Of a stretch of DNA of 64,000 nt, positions 26,950-36,103 are shown one piece after another. The stretch is from CBDCKN01 sp965219035 (GTDB lineage: Bacteria; Gemmatimonadota; Gemmatimonadetes; Longimicrobiales; Gaopeijiaceae), in the NCBI GenBank assembly GCA_965219035.1, contig CBDCMR010000004.1, positions 992,001 through 1,056,000 on the forward strand, read 5' to 3'. A program made the translations under genes and the position numbers. How positions within the stretch are numbered: the stretch's first letter is position 1; each line of letters opens with the position of its first letter. The notes beneath the pieces were generated by a model, which made no database searches, was not told where the DNA came from, and was given only the letters and a program-made list of their open reading frames with translations.

Positions 26950-27299
26950 TTGGGGCCCCCTCGATTTGACAGCGGTGCTATACGCAGATCCCATTCCTGA
27001 TCTGGACCGGCCCAAAGTCACTGGAGCGGATAGGAAAATCAAGGGCCCTACGAGGCCGAAGCCCTCTCTGCCAACTTAGGTGAGACACGGAACGAGTAAA
27101 GAATTAGAGTAGGGCGAAGGCAGAGAAACCGAGGATGCTGGGACACCGAGAGAGAATGGAAGAGAATGGAATCGCCCCACTAACCTGGGAGGGTAAGCGA
27201 AGCGCGGCAGCTGCTCCGGACGCGGAGGTGGTAGATAAGCCGACGCGCCGACGGTTTAGTCCGTCGTACAAGCTGCGGGTCGTCGAAGAAGCGGACGGT

Positions 27300-28530
27300 T
27301 GTACAGAGATGGTAATGACCTGACAGTTGGCCCTCGCCGGAGCTGTGTCTAGGCTGCCTTCGTCTTAGCCTCCTCCTTCCTGGCCTTTGCGGCCTTCCTG
27401 GCGTCGGTGAGACCGGCCTTGAAGACCTGATAGGGCGTGCGGCCCTCCATGGCTCGACCGCGGTGCGGCCGCTTCCGGTTGTAGGTCTCCAGATACGCCT
27501 CGAGGTCCTGCTGCATCTCCTCGACGGTCTCGTACCAGGTGGTGCGGCCCTTCACCCTCAAGTGCTCGTCGAGGAGCGTGCGGTGGAAGCGCTCGATGAA
27601 GCCGTTGGATTGGGGCCTGCCCACCTTCGTCGTGCGGTGCTCGATGTCCTCGAGCTGAAGGAACAGCTCATATGGGTGACGGTCCGGACGGCCGCAGAAC
27701 TCGCGGCCGTTGTCGCTGAGCACGGTCTTCACCCGGACCCGGTGCTCATCGAAGAACGGCAACACGTCGTTATTCATCACCTGCACCGCCGTGAGCGGGA
27801 GCTTGCTCGTGTAGAGCCGGCCCCAGGCGTAGCGGCTGAAGCAATCGAGCACGGTCTGCAGGTACACCTTGCCGACCCCCTTCAGCGTTCCGACGAAGAA
27901 CGTGTCCACGGCGACGAGGTCGCCCGGGTAATGGACTTCGATGTGGCGCTCCCGGAACTCGGGACTGAAGCGCTCCAGCAGCTCGATCTGCTCGTCGGTC
28001 AGCTTCAGCTTCCGTTCCCTGGCCGTCTCTTCGAGCCTGAGCAGCCGTTCGTGCTTCGTGGTGAGGCCATGCCGGCTCCACACGCCCCGTACGCCTCCTG
28101 AGCTCACCTGGATCCCTCCGAGCAGCAACTCGTCCGCGACCCGCTGAGCTCCGTGCGTCGGAGCCTCCAAGGCGTGGGCCAAGACCGCCTGCTCAATCTC
28201 TTCACTCACCCGGTTCGGGTGCGGTCCCTTCGGCCCCGGAAGCTGGTCGATCAGCCCCTCGGCCCCGTAAAGCTGGAAGTTCCTCCTGATCTCGTAGAAC
28301 TGCTGCCGGCTGTAGCCCACGATCTTGCACGCCTTGCTCACGTTGCCGAGCTCCTGGGCCAACTGTAGCAGGCTCAGCTTGCGGCGCGCTATCTTCTCCC
28401 CCTGGACGGTGGTCATCTTCTCTCCCGTGCTAAGTGAGTGACTTCGACATCTCTCAATTAGCTCCGGCGAGGGCGGCTGGCCACCGTCCTCTCTCGTGGT
28501 CAACTGTCAGGTGAATACCGTCTCAGCACA
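27300..28530 (-). mobile_element. IS481-family insertion sequence, copy C (1231 bp)
   Basis: This is a full-length copy of the same IS as at 8623-11088, in minus orientation, with both ends intact (TGTACAGAG at 27300; CTCAGCACA ending at 28530). It sits inside an IS3-type orfA. The flanks GACGGT and GACCGGT look like a 7-bp target duplication in which the left copy lost one C. Confidence 0.93.
27349..28416 (-). CDS. IS481-family transposase (copy C)
   Basis: The translated protein is identical to those at 8737-9804 and 9924-10991, with the same start and ribosome binding site inside the IS. All DDE residues are present, so the copy looks active. Confidence 0.93.
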   Translation of the reverse strand: MTTVQGEKIARRKLSLLQLAQELGNVSKACKIVGYSRQQFYEIRRNFQLYGAEGLIDQLPGPKGPHPNRVSEEIEQAVLAHALEAPTHGAQRVADELLLGGIQVSSGGVRGVWSRHGLTTKHERLLRLEETARERKLKLTDEQIELLERFSPEFRERHIEVHYPGDLVAVDTFFVGTLKGVGKVYLQTVLDCFSRYAWGRLYTSKLPLTAVQVMNNDVLPFFDEHRVRVKTVLSDNGREFCGRPDRHPYELFLQLEDIEHRTTKVGRPQSNGFIERFHRTLLDEHLRVKGRTTWYETVEEMQQDLEAYLETYNRKRPHRGRAMEGRTPYQVFKAGLTDARKAAKARKEEAKTKAA

Positions 28531-28820
28531 GACCGGTGCACGGAGCCGGGAGAGGTAGGGCGACTCCTGCGACGGGAGGGCTTGTACTCGTCGCACCTGA
28601 CGACATGGCGCAAGGCGGTGCGGAGTGGGTCGCTGAGAGTGCTGTCGAAGAGACGAGGTCGAAAGCCGAGCGAACGGAATCCGCTGGAGGGGAAAGTGCG
28701 CAAGCTGGAGCGCGAGAACACTCGCCTGGAGAAGGAACTCGAGAAGGCGCGCCTGATCATCGACGTCCAGGGAAAAGTTGCAGGGCTGCTGGGATTGAGC
28801 CTCGAGGACGGGACGAACTC

Positions 28821-29829
28821 GTGAAGGCGGCCGAGGCGCTGGCCACGTACGTAGGGGTAAAGCCCGCGTGCGATGCGCTCAGGGTCGCCCGAGCCACGTT
28901 CTATCGTCGTCGGAGGCCATCGACCGGGCATCAGCAGCCCCGCCCGACCCCAGCCCGTGCCTTGAGCGAGAAGGAACGAGACAAGGTCTTCGACACGCTG
29001 TGTTCGGAGCGATTCGTGGACCGGTCCCCGGCCGAGGTTGTGGCGACCCTGCTCGACGAAGACGTCTACGCTGTGCAGCGAACGTACGATGTATCGCGTT
29101 CTGGCCTCCCAAGTGCCAGTTCGAGAGCGCCGAGCGCAGCGGAGTCATCCCGAATACCAGAAACCCGAGTTGATGGCGACGGGCCCGGGCCAGGTCTGGT
29201 CCTGGGATATCACACGGCTGCTGGGGCCGAGGAAGTGGAGCTACTTCTACCTCTACGTCATCATGGACATCTTCAGCCGCTACATCGTGGGATGGATGGT
29301 GGCGGATCGGGAGAACTCGGCCTTGGCCGGGCGCCTGATCCAGCAGAGTTGCCTGAAGCATGGCGTCCAGCCCCAGGTCCTGACCTTGCACTCGGATCGA
29401 GGAGCTCCGATGACGAGCCAATGCACGGCTCAGCTCCTCGCCGATCTCGGGGTGACCCGCTCGCTGAGCCGACCTCAGGTGTCGGATGACAATCCGTTCT
29501 CCGAGGCCCAGTTCAAGACCTTGAAGTACCATCCCTCGTTTCCTGGACGGTTCGAGGATCAGGGCCAGGCCAAAATGTTCTGTCGCTCGTTCTTCCGCTG
29601 GTACAATGCCGAGCACCGCCATGGCGGCATCTCGATGCTGACCCCCGAACAGGTCCACTTCGGTCACGCCGATCAGGTCATCGCCGGCAGGGAGGCCGTG
29701 CTACGCGAGGCCTGGGCCGCTCATCCCGACCGCTTCGTCTCCGGTGAGCCGAAGCCCAAACCGCTCCCGGAGGCCGTCTGGATCAATCCTCCAACCCCCT
29801 CCCTCACGACACAGGAGATTGCTCTCTAA
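28821..29829 (+). pseudogene. IS3-family OrfB integrase with a frameshift
   Basis: The GTG at 28821 overlaps the end of orfA. The first 80 or so residues read well ('VKAAEALATYVGVKPACDALRVARATFYRRRR', 'SERFVDRSPAEVVATLLDEDVY'). Then an extra base at about 29070 shifts the frame to one that continues as 'LCSERTMYRVL', 'GQVWSWDITRLLGP', 'LHSDRGAPMTS', 'PFSEAQFKTLKYHP', a DDE integrase core. Restoring one base rebuilds a 335-residue protein. The gene is broken unless +1 slippage occurs. Confidence 0.75.
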
Positions 29830-29850
29830 TTAATTCCCAAGAGTGTCTCA

Positions 29851-30222
29851 CTGGCGTTGACAGGCTCCGTCCTGACTCCTCGGCGATCATGATCAAGTGG
29901 TCGGCAACCTATCCGCCACCGGCGCCGTCTAACGGTTGGATCCTTCCAAAACTTATGAGGCTATGATCTCGTAGTGTGGATGGGTTGACGATACACTGGA
30001 CCGTGAGAGGCTCATGTCACCGCGGAAGACTATTCTCAGGGAGCTGGACCAGCTTCACGACGGCGAAGGTGCCGGACGCTGGAGCTTCGGCCCTGGTTCA
30101 CCCGGCCGATGACCTGGTTGGTAGCGGTGGCGGCAGCGGGCCTGGTCGTCCCCTTCCTGATCTAGTTTCGGAACGGAACACTGAGGGGCCCAGCGACGAG
30201 GCCTCTCGGCCCGTTGGCCGGC
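29851..30222. other. Intergenic stretch between dead IS3 element and GHMP kinase gene
   Basis: These 372 bp hold no confident gene. On the plus strand a reading from ATG 30013 (MSPRKTILRELDQLHDGEGA) shifts frame near 30080 into LRPWFTRPMTWLVAVAAAGL and ends VVPFLI-stop, a possible decayed small membrane protein. Bases 30166-30184 (TTCGGAACGGAACACTGAG) resemble the terminal repeat of the MITE described at 59188-59355. Confidence 0.3.
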
Positions 30223-31347
30223 TCAGCAATTCGCGAACTCGTGCCCCTTCGGCATCAGCCGGAAGGGGATCTCGTCGCACATTCCCGTCAGTTTCGGTCG
30301 TAGCGTATCCAGGACTTCGCGATCGGGAGCGAACACCAGCACGCTGCCCCCGCCTCCAGCCCCCATCGGGAATGCCTCGGCGCCGAGTGCGGCGGCGTGC
30401 TCACCCAGCGCCTCGGCCCCGGTCATGTAGGGTGGCACGAGATCGACCCGCACCTGCCTGAATCCGCGAATGCTCTCGAGCACGCGCTCCCAATCACCCA
30501 GGCGCAGCCCCTCACGGTACTCGTAGGCGTATCCCGGGAGCTCCGTCAGTCGTGGGAAGGACTCCTCGTCGCGGAGCATGCCGCACCAGGTCTGGTTGAC
30601 GGTGGAGCTGAACCGCGTCTTTCCGGTATGGAAGACCGCCATGCGTTCCTCCAAAGCTTGGTACTCGTCAGGCGGGACGAGCTCGTAACGCACGGACGTA
30701 CCGAGGCCCTGGCGAGGCTGCCCCGGGATCCCCCACGGCAGCCAGACGTAGTCCACGACGCCACCCCAGACCACGTTGGACTGTTCCTGGGTGCCGGTGA
30801 GACTGGTGCCCAGATCCTGCTCGAGACGTGAGGCCAGAGCAACGATCTGGGGTCCATCCATGGGGTCGCCGGCCAGACGATTGGCGAGGAGGCACACCGC
30901 GGTCATGGCCGTTGCCGAGCCCCCGAGGCCCGCCGACAGGAGCCCCGGGCGCAGGCTATGGAGATGAAAGGCCACCCCGCTCACGCCGAAGGCATCGGCC
31001 GCTTTGACGAGCCAGTTCTGCTGTGTTGCCGCCACCTGCCCAGCCCGCGCCGCCACCTCCGTGCCATACTCGGACGAGCGGATTGCGATCATGCCGGTTT
31101 CGTAGGGGTGGGCTTCGACCCGCGACCCCGTGTCGATGGTCAGGCAGATGGTGCGGGGAAGCGTTGCGCTCCACGCTGCGGTGGGGTCGGAGTGCGGATC
31201 GTCAGGCCAGATGGGAGTTCGCCACAGCCCCTGCTGGAACTCACGCATGTCCAGGGTGGAGCCCGGTCCGTCGATGCGGTGGCGGGCGATGATCGTGGGG
31301 AGCTCACCCTTCTGCTGGGCGGCCTGCAGCCGGGCACGCAGGTCCAA
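30223..31347 (-). CDS. GHMP family sugar/mevalonate-type kinase
   Basis: The 374-residue protein has GHMP motif 2 as 'RPGLLSAGLGGSATAMTAV' (ATP-binding Gly/Ser loop) and motif 3 as 'FPMGAGGGGSVLVFA'. Between them come 'LEQDLGTSLTGTQEQSNVVWGG' and 'AVFHTGKTRFSS', the pattern of heptose-7-phosphate or fucose/galactose-type kinases rather than galactokinase proper. It should phosphorylate a small sugar or isoprenoid precursor with ATP. The start is TTG at 31347, 12 bases after the TAG stop of the M23 gene and in the same frame; no better start is visible. Probably co-transcribed with the M23 gene. Confidence 0.82.
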   Translation of the reverse strand: MDLRARLQAAQQKGELPTIIARHRIDGPGSTLDMREFQQGLWRTPIWPDDPHSDPTAAWSATLPRTICLTIDTGSRVEAHPYETGMIAIRSSEYGTEVAARAGQVAATQQNWLVKAADAFGVSGVAFHLHSLRPGLLSAGLGGSATAMTAVCLLANRLAGDPMDGPQIVALASRLEQDLGTSLTGTQEQSNVVWGGVVDYVWLPWGIPGQPRQGLGTSVRYELVPPDEYQALEERMAVFHTGKTRFSSTVNQTWCGMLRDEESFPRLTELPGYAYEYREGLRLGDWERVLESIRGFRQVRVDLVPPYMTGAEALGEHAAALGAEAFPMGAGGGGSVLVFAPDREVLDTLRPKLTGMCDEIPFRLMPKGHEFANC

Positions 31348-31359
31348 GGGGCGAACGGC

Positions 31360-32745
31360 CTAAGGAGAGGAGGTGGGCTCGCTGGCCATCCAGCCCGTAT
31401 TGCCACCGGGGGACTGCACGTACAGGAATCCCTCGAAAGTCCCCAGCACCGACACGCCCGTGCCGGCCTCCACAGCCTCCATCATCGGCGCACCGTCACT
31501 GGGACCGCTCACCAACGGGGAGGTCTGTGCCACGACCTGGCTCCGGAGAGGCTCACTCACGGCCTCGGTGAGGCGGGCGGCCACAAACCCGGCCTGTCCG
31601 TCCGGTAGCCGTACCCGATACCAGGGCCCGGCAGCCGCCAGGACTCGCACGGGGGTGTGCTCCTCGAGCTCGACCACCACCGTGGCTCGACGGCTGGGCC
31701 CCCCTCTCAGCCGGATCCCTTCGTTGACCGTTCGGGTCCACGCGCCCAGATGGTCCAAGGGAGCGGAGGTTGCCACCAGGTCCTGGGAGGGCTTGTAGAG
31801 GAAGTAATACGGGTCCACTGGTCCCTCTCTCCGCCGGTACACCCCGAAGTGGAGGTGCGGTGGGGTGGTTCGGGCGTTGCCGGTGTTGCCCACGAACCCT
31901 AGGAGCGTGCCCTTGGTGACCCGCTCACCCGATCGCACGACCTGGCTGTCGAGGTGGGCGTAGTAGATCGAGTTGGGCTCCTCGGAGTCACGGACCCAGA
32001 CGACCTTGCCGCCGATGTCGGTGTCCCGGACGCGAGTGACGCGGCCCTCCGTGGCGGAGTGGACGGGCGTGCCCCTGGGCGCGAAGATGTCCACGCCGTG
32101 ATGGCTGCGCCGTCCGGCGTCCCGGCCGACACCGAAGCCGCTCAGAATGGCCCGGTTGTTGCGGCCCTCTACCGGGAAGGCCATGGATGCTTCGGCCCTC
32201 AGGACTATGCGGTAATGGCCCCCTCGGAGGAGCTCGGGTTGCAGGCGGACCACATAGCTGGCGCCACGGCTCGCCACGTACTCCACCATCCCCGGAACCG
32301 AGTCAGAGGAGAGTACGGGCAGTGGAGCCCGCTCTGGGGTGCTCTGCATTCGGTAGACGTCCACGAACAGCCTGGTATGCTCACCGCCGTTCAGCTCCAC
32401 CTCGATGGAGAGACGCTGACCCCGCCTGAGCTCCACCAGATAGCTTCTGGCGTCCGGTGACTCGGGAAAGAGGAAGCCCTCCTCTTCGAAGGGAAGCCCG
32501 ACCGTGGGGGCTTCGTCGAGGGCGCGGGCCGCCGCCTCCGACCACGCGGTGCCCAGGGCGGTCTCGGCCAGACCTACGGCGCGAAGGGACTCGAAATACG
32601 CTTCATGAGGCGTGAGATCGCGGAACTCGTTCCGGATCTGATCGACCTGCTCGCAGGCGGAAATGAAGAGTAGGGCGCCAAGGCTCCCGCCGACACGACA
32701 CGACCACACTCCGCCCCATCCTCTTCGATAGCGCTCAGTCCTCAT
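31360..32745 (-). CDS. M23 family peptidoglycan endopeptidase lipoprotein with SH3-like domains
   Basis: The 461-residue protein has a lipobox (LLFISAC). The central LytM/M23 domain has 'SHHGVDIFAPRGTPVHSATEGRV', 'YYAHLD' and 'PPHLHFGVYR', giving the His/Asp and HxH zinc ligands. Two C-terminal SH3-like modules follow ('IRLRGGPSRRATVVVELEEHTPVRVLAAAGPWYRVRLPDGQAGFVAARL' and a second ending 'GNTGWMASEP'). It should cleave peptidoglycan cross-links at the cell envelope. It is divergent from the DUF512 gene across a 135-bp gap that probably holds both promoters. Confidence 0.9.
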   Translation of the reverse strand: MRTERYRRGWGGVWSCRVGGSLGALLFISACEQVDQIRNEFRDLTPHEAYFESLRAVGLAETALGTAWSEAAARALDEAPTVGLPFEEEGFLFPESPDARSYLVELRRGQRLSIEVELNGGEHTRLFVDVYRMQSTPERAPLPVLSSDSVPGMVEYVASRGASYVVRLQPELLRGGHYRIVLRAEASMAFPVEGRNNRAILSGFGVGRDAGRRSHHGVDIFAPRGTPVHSATEGRVTRVRDTDIGGKVVWVRDSEEPNSIYYAHLDSQVVRSGERVTKGTLLGFVGNTGNARTTPPHLHFGVYRRREGPVDPYYFLYKPSQDLVATSAPLDHLGAWTRTVNEGIRLRGGPSRRATVVVELEEHTPVRVLAAAGPWYRVRLPDGQAGFVAARLTEAVSEPLRSQVVAQTSPLVSGPSDGAPMMEAVEAGTGVSVLGTFEGFLYVQSPGGNTGWMASEPTSSP

Positions 32746-32880
32746 GTGCCCGATCTACGCATTTTTCCCATTCGGGTTCCTGTCCTGCTCAAGGATGTCT
32801 ACCGCCCTGTACCATAATTGGACGGAATTGTTGAGATTTCTATGATTCTCGACATCCTTCCTGACCAGAGGGCCCCTTAC

Positions 32881-34167
32881 ATGGTACGAATCGCCGAGAT
32901 CGAAGCCGGCAGCATTGCGGACGAACTCCACCTCGAGATCGGGACGCGTATCGTCCGGATCAACGGGCAGCGAGTCCGCGACGGCATCGACCTGACCTTC
33001 CTCGTGGCGGAGAGCGCTCTCGAGTTCGAGACCGTGAACCCGCACGGGGATGCGGTCTTCTACGAGATCGAGCGTGAGCCGGGGGAGCCCGTCGGCATCA
33101 TCCCGGCGCCTGACACGATTCGTGAATGTGCGAACAAGTGCGTGTTCTGCTTCATCGACGGAAATCCCAAGGATGTGCGTGACACTCTCTGGCTCAGGGA
33201 CGACGATTTCCGGCTCTCGTTTACGTACGGGAGCTACGTGACGCTCACGAACCTGGGTCCCAGGGGGATGGAGCGCCTGATGGAGCAACGGATCAGCCCG
33301 CTCTACGTGAGCGTGCACGCCACGGAGCCCGAGGTACGTGAGCGTTTGCTGGTCAACGAACGGGCCGGCCTCATCATGGAGCAGCTCCAGTTTCTGCTCG
33401 AGGGCGGACTCGAGGTCCATACCCAGGTCGTGCTCTGTCCCGAGTGGAACGACCGTGACCACCTGGACCGCACCATCGACGACCTCTACGCGCTGGGGGA
33501 GGGCGCTCGGTCATTGTCGGTCGTGCCAGTGGGGCTCACGAAGTACAATCTGGGCCGCCCCGTCCGGCTCCTGACACGGGAAGAGGCCTTGGCGGCCATC
33601 GGACAGGTGGATCGCATCCGGCAACGGGCCCTTGAGGAGCGGGGCCGAGGTTGGTGCTACGCTGCCGACGAGATGTACCTGATCGCCGGCGGCGATTTTC
33701 CCCCGGATGAATACTACGACGAGGCCTCCCTCACGGAGAACGGGGTGGGTGCCATGAATCGCTTCGTGCGCGAGTTCGAGAAGGGACTGCCCCACGCGCC
33801 TGCCCTTCCGGGGCGTACGCTTCGCATCGTGACCGGACTGTCGATGGAGGGGCTGTTCCGGGAGAGGGCGCCGCGCCTGGCTGAGGCCACCGGAGCCCAG
33901 GTGGACGTGATCGGCGTGGTGAACGATTTCTACGGTGACAGCGTGACGATAGCCGGACTCCTCGGCGGTCGGGACATCGTACAGGCCGTGGGCGACACAC
34001 GGGAAGACGAGCTAATGCTCCTGCCGGCCGAGGCGCTCAACGCCGATGACCTGTTCGTCGACAGCCTGCCGCTGGGAGAGGTTCGAGCCGCCCTGGCACC
34101 GGCGGACGTCGTGACCGGGTACGACCTCCTCGAGTGCCTCGGAAGCCTCTCGCGAACGCACGCATGA
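32881..34167 (+). CDS. DUF512 family protein with PDZ-like and radical-SAM-like parts
   Basis: The ATG at 32881 follows AGAGGG and gives the usual family start (MVRIAEIEAGSIADELHLEI, a PDZ-like fold); the ATG at 32842 is an alternative. Then comes 'CANKCVFCFIDGNPK', a CxxxCxxC iron-sulphur site, and the DUF512 domain ('TGLSMEGLFRERAPRLAEATGAQVDVIGVVNDFYGDSVTIAGLLGGRDI'). The protein has 428 residues. Its role is not established; this gene sits beside der in many bacteria, as it does here, with a 4-bp ATGA overlap. Confidence 0.9.
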   Translation: MVRIAEIEAGSIADELHLEIGTRIVRINGQRVRDGIDLTFLVAESALEFETVNPHGDAVFYEIEREPGEPVGIIPAPDTIRECANKCVFCFIDGNPKDVRDTLWLRDDDFRLSFTYGSYVTLTNLGPRGMERLMEQRISPLYVSVHATEPEVRERLLVNERAGLIMEQLQFLLEGGLEVHTQVVLCPEWNDRDHLDRTIDDLYALGEGARSLSVVPVGLTKYNLGRPVRLLTREEALAAIGQVDRIRQRALEERGRGWCYAADEMYLIAGGDFPPDEYYDEASLTENGVGAMNRFVREFEKGLPHAPALPGRTLRIVTGLSMEGLFRERAPRLAEATGAQVDVIGVVNDFYGDSVTIAGLLGGRDIVQAVGDTREDELMLLPAEALNADDLFVDSLPLGEVRAALAPADVVTGYDLLECLGSLSRTHA

Positions 34168-35480
34168 GTAGGACCTTGCCGGTGGTAGCCGTGGTGGGCA
34201 GGCCCAACGTGGGAAAGTCCACTTTTTTCAATCGCGTGATCGGCGGGCGCGTCGCCATCGTTGACGAGCGGCCCGGTGTCACCCGGGATCGGAATTTCAG
34301 CAAGGCCGACTGGGCCGGTCATCACTTCTACCTGGTCGACACCGGAGGCGTGATCGAGGGCAGTGACGAGCCCTTGGATCGGGCGATTCGAGAGCAGGCT
34401 TACGCCGCCGTGGCCGAGGCCGACGTCATACTCTTCCTCGTGGACGGCGAGGCCGGCGTCCATCCTCTGGACGAGCGCCTTGCAGAGATCCTCAGGAAGA
34501 GCGGCCCCCCCGTGCTGCTCGTCGTGAACAAGATGGACAACCTTCCCCAGGACCAGAGTCATCTGGACCTCTGGAGCCTGGGCATGGGCGAGCCAATTCC
34601 CGTGAGTGCCCTTTCAGGAAAAGGCTCGGGCGACCTTCTGGATGCCGTGGTGGCCAGTCTTCCAGAGCAGGAGGATGTGGATGAGGAGGAGGGCGTGATC
34701 CGGATAGCCGTGGTTGGAAAGCCGAACGTCGGGAAGTCGAGTTTCGTAAACCGGCTCTTCGGGGAAGATCGGGTGGTGGTGAGTGAAGTGCCCGGTACCA
34801 CCAGGGATCCGGTGGATTCACTCCTCCAGTATCACGGCAAGAACCTCGTTTTCGTGGACACGGCGGGGCTCCGCCGACAATCCAAGATCAAGGACTCGCT
34901 GGAGTACTATTCGGCCCTGCGGACGGCCAAGGTCGTGCGCGAAGCCGACGTGTGTCTCGTTCTCGTGGACGCCACCGAGCCCATTCACGTGCAGGACCTC
35001 AAGGTGGTCGAGCAGGCCTGGGAGGCGGGCGCGGGAGTGATCCTCGTAGCCAACAAGTGGGATCTGGTCGAGAAGGATCACCAAACCGCCCCGCAGTTCG
35101 AGAGGGATCTGAAAGAGCGGGCACCTTTCCTTCGATGGATTCCGGCGGTGTTCACCTCCGCTCTATCCGGTCAACGGGTCAGGAAGTGCCTCGACGCGAT
35201 CCTCGAGGTCCAGGAGGAGCGGCACCGGAGGATCGCCACCGCCGACGTCAACGAGGCCCTGGCGGGGCTGCTGCGCCACCAGCCACCTCCACACAGCCGG
35301 GGCCGTCGGGTGAAGATCCGATACGGGACGCAGGTCTCGGTCGCGCCTCCCACCTTCATCTTCTTCGCCAATCTCCCAAAGGCTCTTCCCGAGCACTACA
35401 TTCGCTACGTCCACAACAACCTCAGAGATCGCTGGGGGTTCGTGGGAAGTCCCATCCGAGTCCGCTTCAGGGAGAACTGA
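34164..35480 (+). CDS. der: Ribosome-assembly GTPase Der (EngA)
   Basis: The 438-residue protein has two tandem GTPase domains: G1 'GRPNVGKST' and 'GKPNVGKSS', G3 'DTGG' and 'DTAG', G4 'NKMD' and 'NKWD'. A C-terminal KH-like domain follows ('RRVKIRYGTQVSVAPPTFIFFANLPKALPEHYIRYVHNNLRDRWGF'). Der matures the 50S ribosomal subunit in the cytoplasm. The start ATG overlaps the DUF512 stop, so translation is coupled. Confidence 0.97.
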   Translation: MSRTLPVVAVVGRPNVGKSTFFNRVIGGRVAIVDERPGVTRDRNFSKADWAGHHFYLVDTGGVIEGSDEPLDRAIREQAYAAVAEADVILFLVDGEAGVHPLDERLAEILRKSGPPVLLVVNKMDNLPQDQSHLDLWSLGMGEPIPVSALSGKGSGDLLDAVVASLPEQEDVDEEEGVIRIAVVGKPNVGKSSFVNRLFGEDRVVVSEVPGTTRDPVDSLLQYHGKNLVFVDTAGLRRQSKIKDSLEYYSALRTAKVVREADVCLVLVDATEPIHVQDLKVVEQAWEAGAGVILVANKWDLVEKDHQTAPQFERDLKERAPFLRWIPAVFTSALSGQRVRKCLDAILEVQEERHRRIATADVNEALAGLLRHQPPPHSRGRRVKIRYGTQVSVAPPTFIFFANLPKALPEHYIRYVHNNLRDRWGFVGSPIRVRFREN

Positions 35481-35485
35481 CCCTC

Positions 35486-36103
35486 GTGAATCCGTACGTC
35501 CTCCTCGCGCTGGCGTACGTCGCCGGTGCGACCCCCACGAGCCACGTCGTCGGGAAGAGCGTGTACGGGATCGACCTGCGGACCGAGGGAAGCGGGAACC
35601 TGGGAGGCACGAACGCATTCAGGGTGCTCGGCTGGAAGGCGGCGCTTCCGGTCATCGTGGCGGACGTCTTGAAGGGTTGGTTCCCCGTCTGGTACTTCCC
35701 ACAGATCCATGGTGACGCGCCATGGGCGTGGGCTCTGGCATATGGCGGCGCGGCCATCATCGGCCACGTGTTCTCCTTTTGGGTGGGCTTCAAGGGAGGA
35801 AAGGGGATCGCCACCAGCGGCGGCGTATTCATTGCGGTGGCGCCCATGGCGCTTCTCGCGGGTCTTGCGACCTGGCTGATGGTGGTGATGGGGACGCGCT
35901 TCGCTTCCGTGAGCTCGCTGAGCGCAGCCCTGGTCGTTCCCGTGGTCGTCTACTTCACTCCGCACCAGGGTGGAGACATCACCTTCTGGTTCGCGGTAGG
36001 CCTGGCCCTGTTCGTGATCTGGTCCCACCGCTCGAATATCGGACGGCTCCTCAGGGGTGAGGAGCAAGCGTTGCGGACACGGGAATCGGGAGGCTCGGCT
36101 TGA
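35486..36103 (+). CDS. plsY: Glycerol-3-phosphate acyltransferase PlsY
   Basis: GTG at 35486, five bases after der, gives 205 residues with five or so membrane segments. The three family motifs are present: 'SGNLGGTNAFRVLG', 'GHVFSFWVGFKGGKGIATSGGV' and a late 'WSHRSNIGRLLRGEE'. It transfers the acyl group from acyl phosphate to glycerol-3-phosphate in the inner membrane, the first step of phospholipid synthesis. The next gene, gpsA, makes its substrate. Confidence 0.95.
   Translation: MNPYVLLALAYVAGATPTSHVVGKSVYGIDLRTEGSGNLGGTNAFRVLGWKAALPVIVADVLKGWFPVWYFPQIHGDAPWAWALAYGGAAIIGHVFSFWVGFKGGKGIATSGGVFIAVAPMALLAGLATWLMVVMGTRFASVSSLSAALVVPVVVYFTPHQGGDITFWFAVGLALFVIWSHRSNIGRLLRGEEQALRTRESGGSA

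Larger units (their letters stand above)
27135..28824 (+). pseudogene. IS3-family OrfA interrupted by IS481 copy C
   Basis: The 5' part ends in TRRRFSPSYKLRVVEEADG, a typical OrfA helix-turn-helix start. After the 1231-bp IS481 the frame resumes with CTEPGEVGRLLRREGLYSSH and LTTWRKAVRSG, then a Lys/Glu-rich coiled tail ('VRKLERENTRLEKELEKARLII') and stop at 28824. Joining the two sides rebuilds one continuous protein of about 150 residues, which proves the interruption. Confidence 0.8.
27081..29850 (+). mobile_element. Dead IS3-family element of a second type, split by IS481
   Basis: Short inverted ends TGAGACAC are at 27081 and, reversed, at 29850; without the IS481 inside, the element would be about 1.5 kb. 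It carries orfA (27135-27299 joined to 28531-28824) and orfB (28821-29829). orfA is cut by IS481 copy C, and orfB has a 1-base insertion near 29070. I do not see a target duplication (AGG on the left, CTG on the right), so the outer limits are tentative. Confidence 0.6.
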
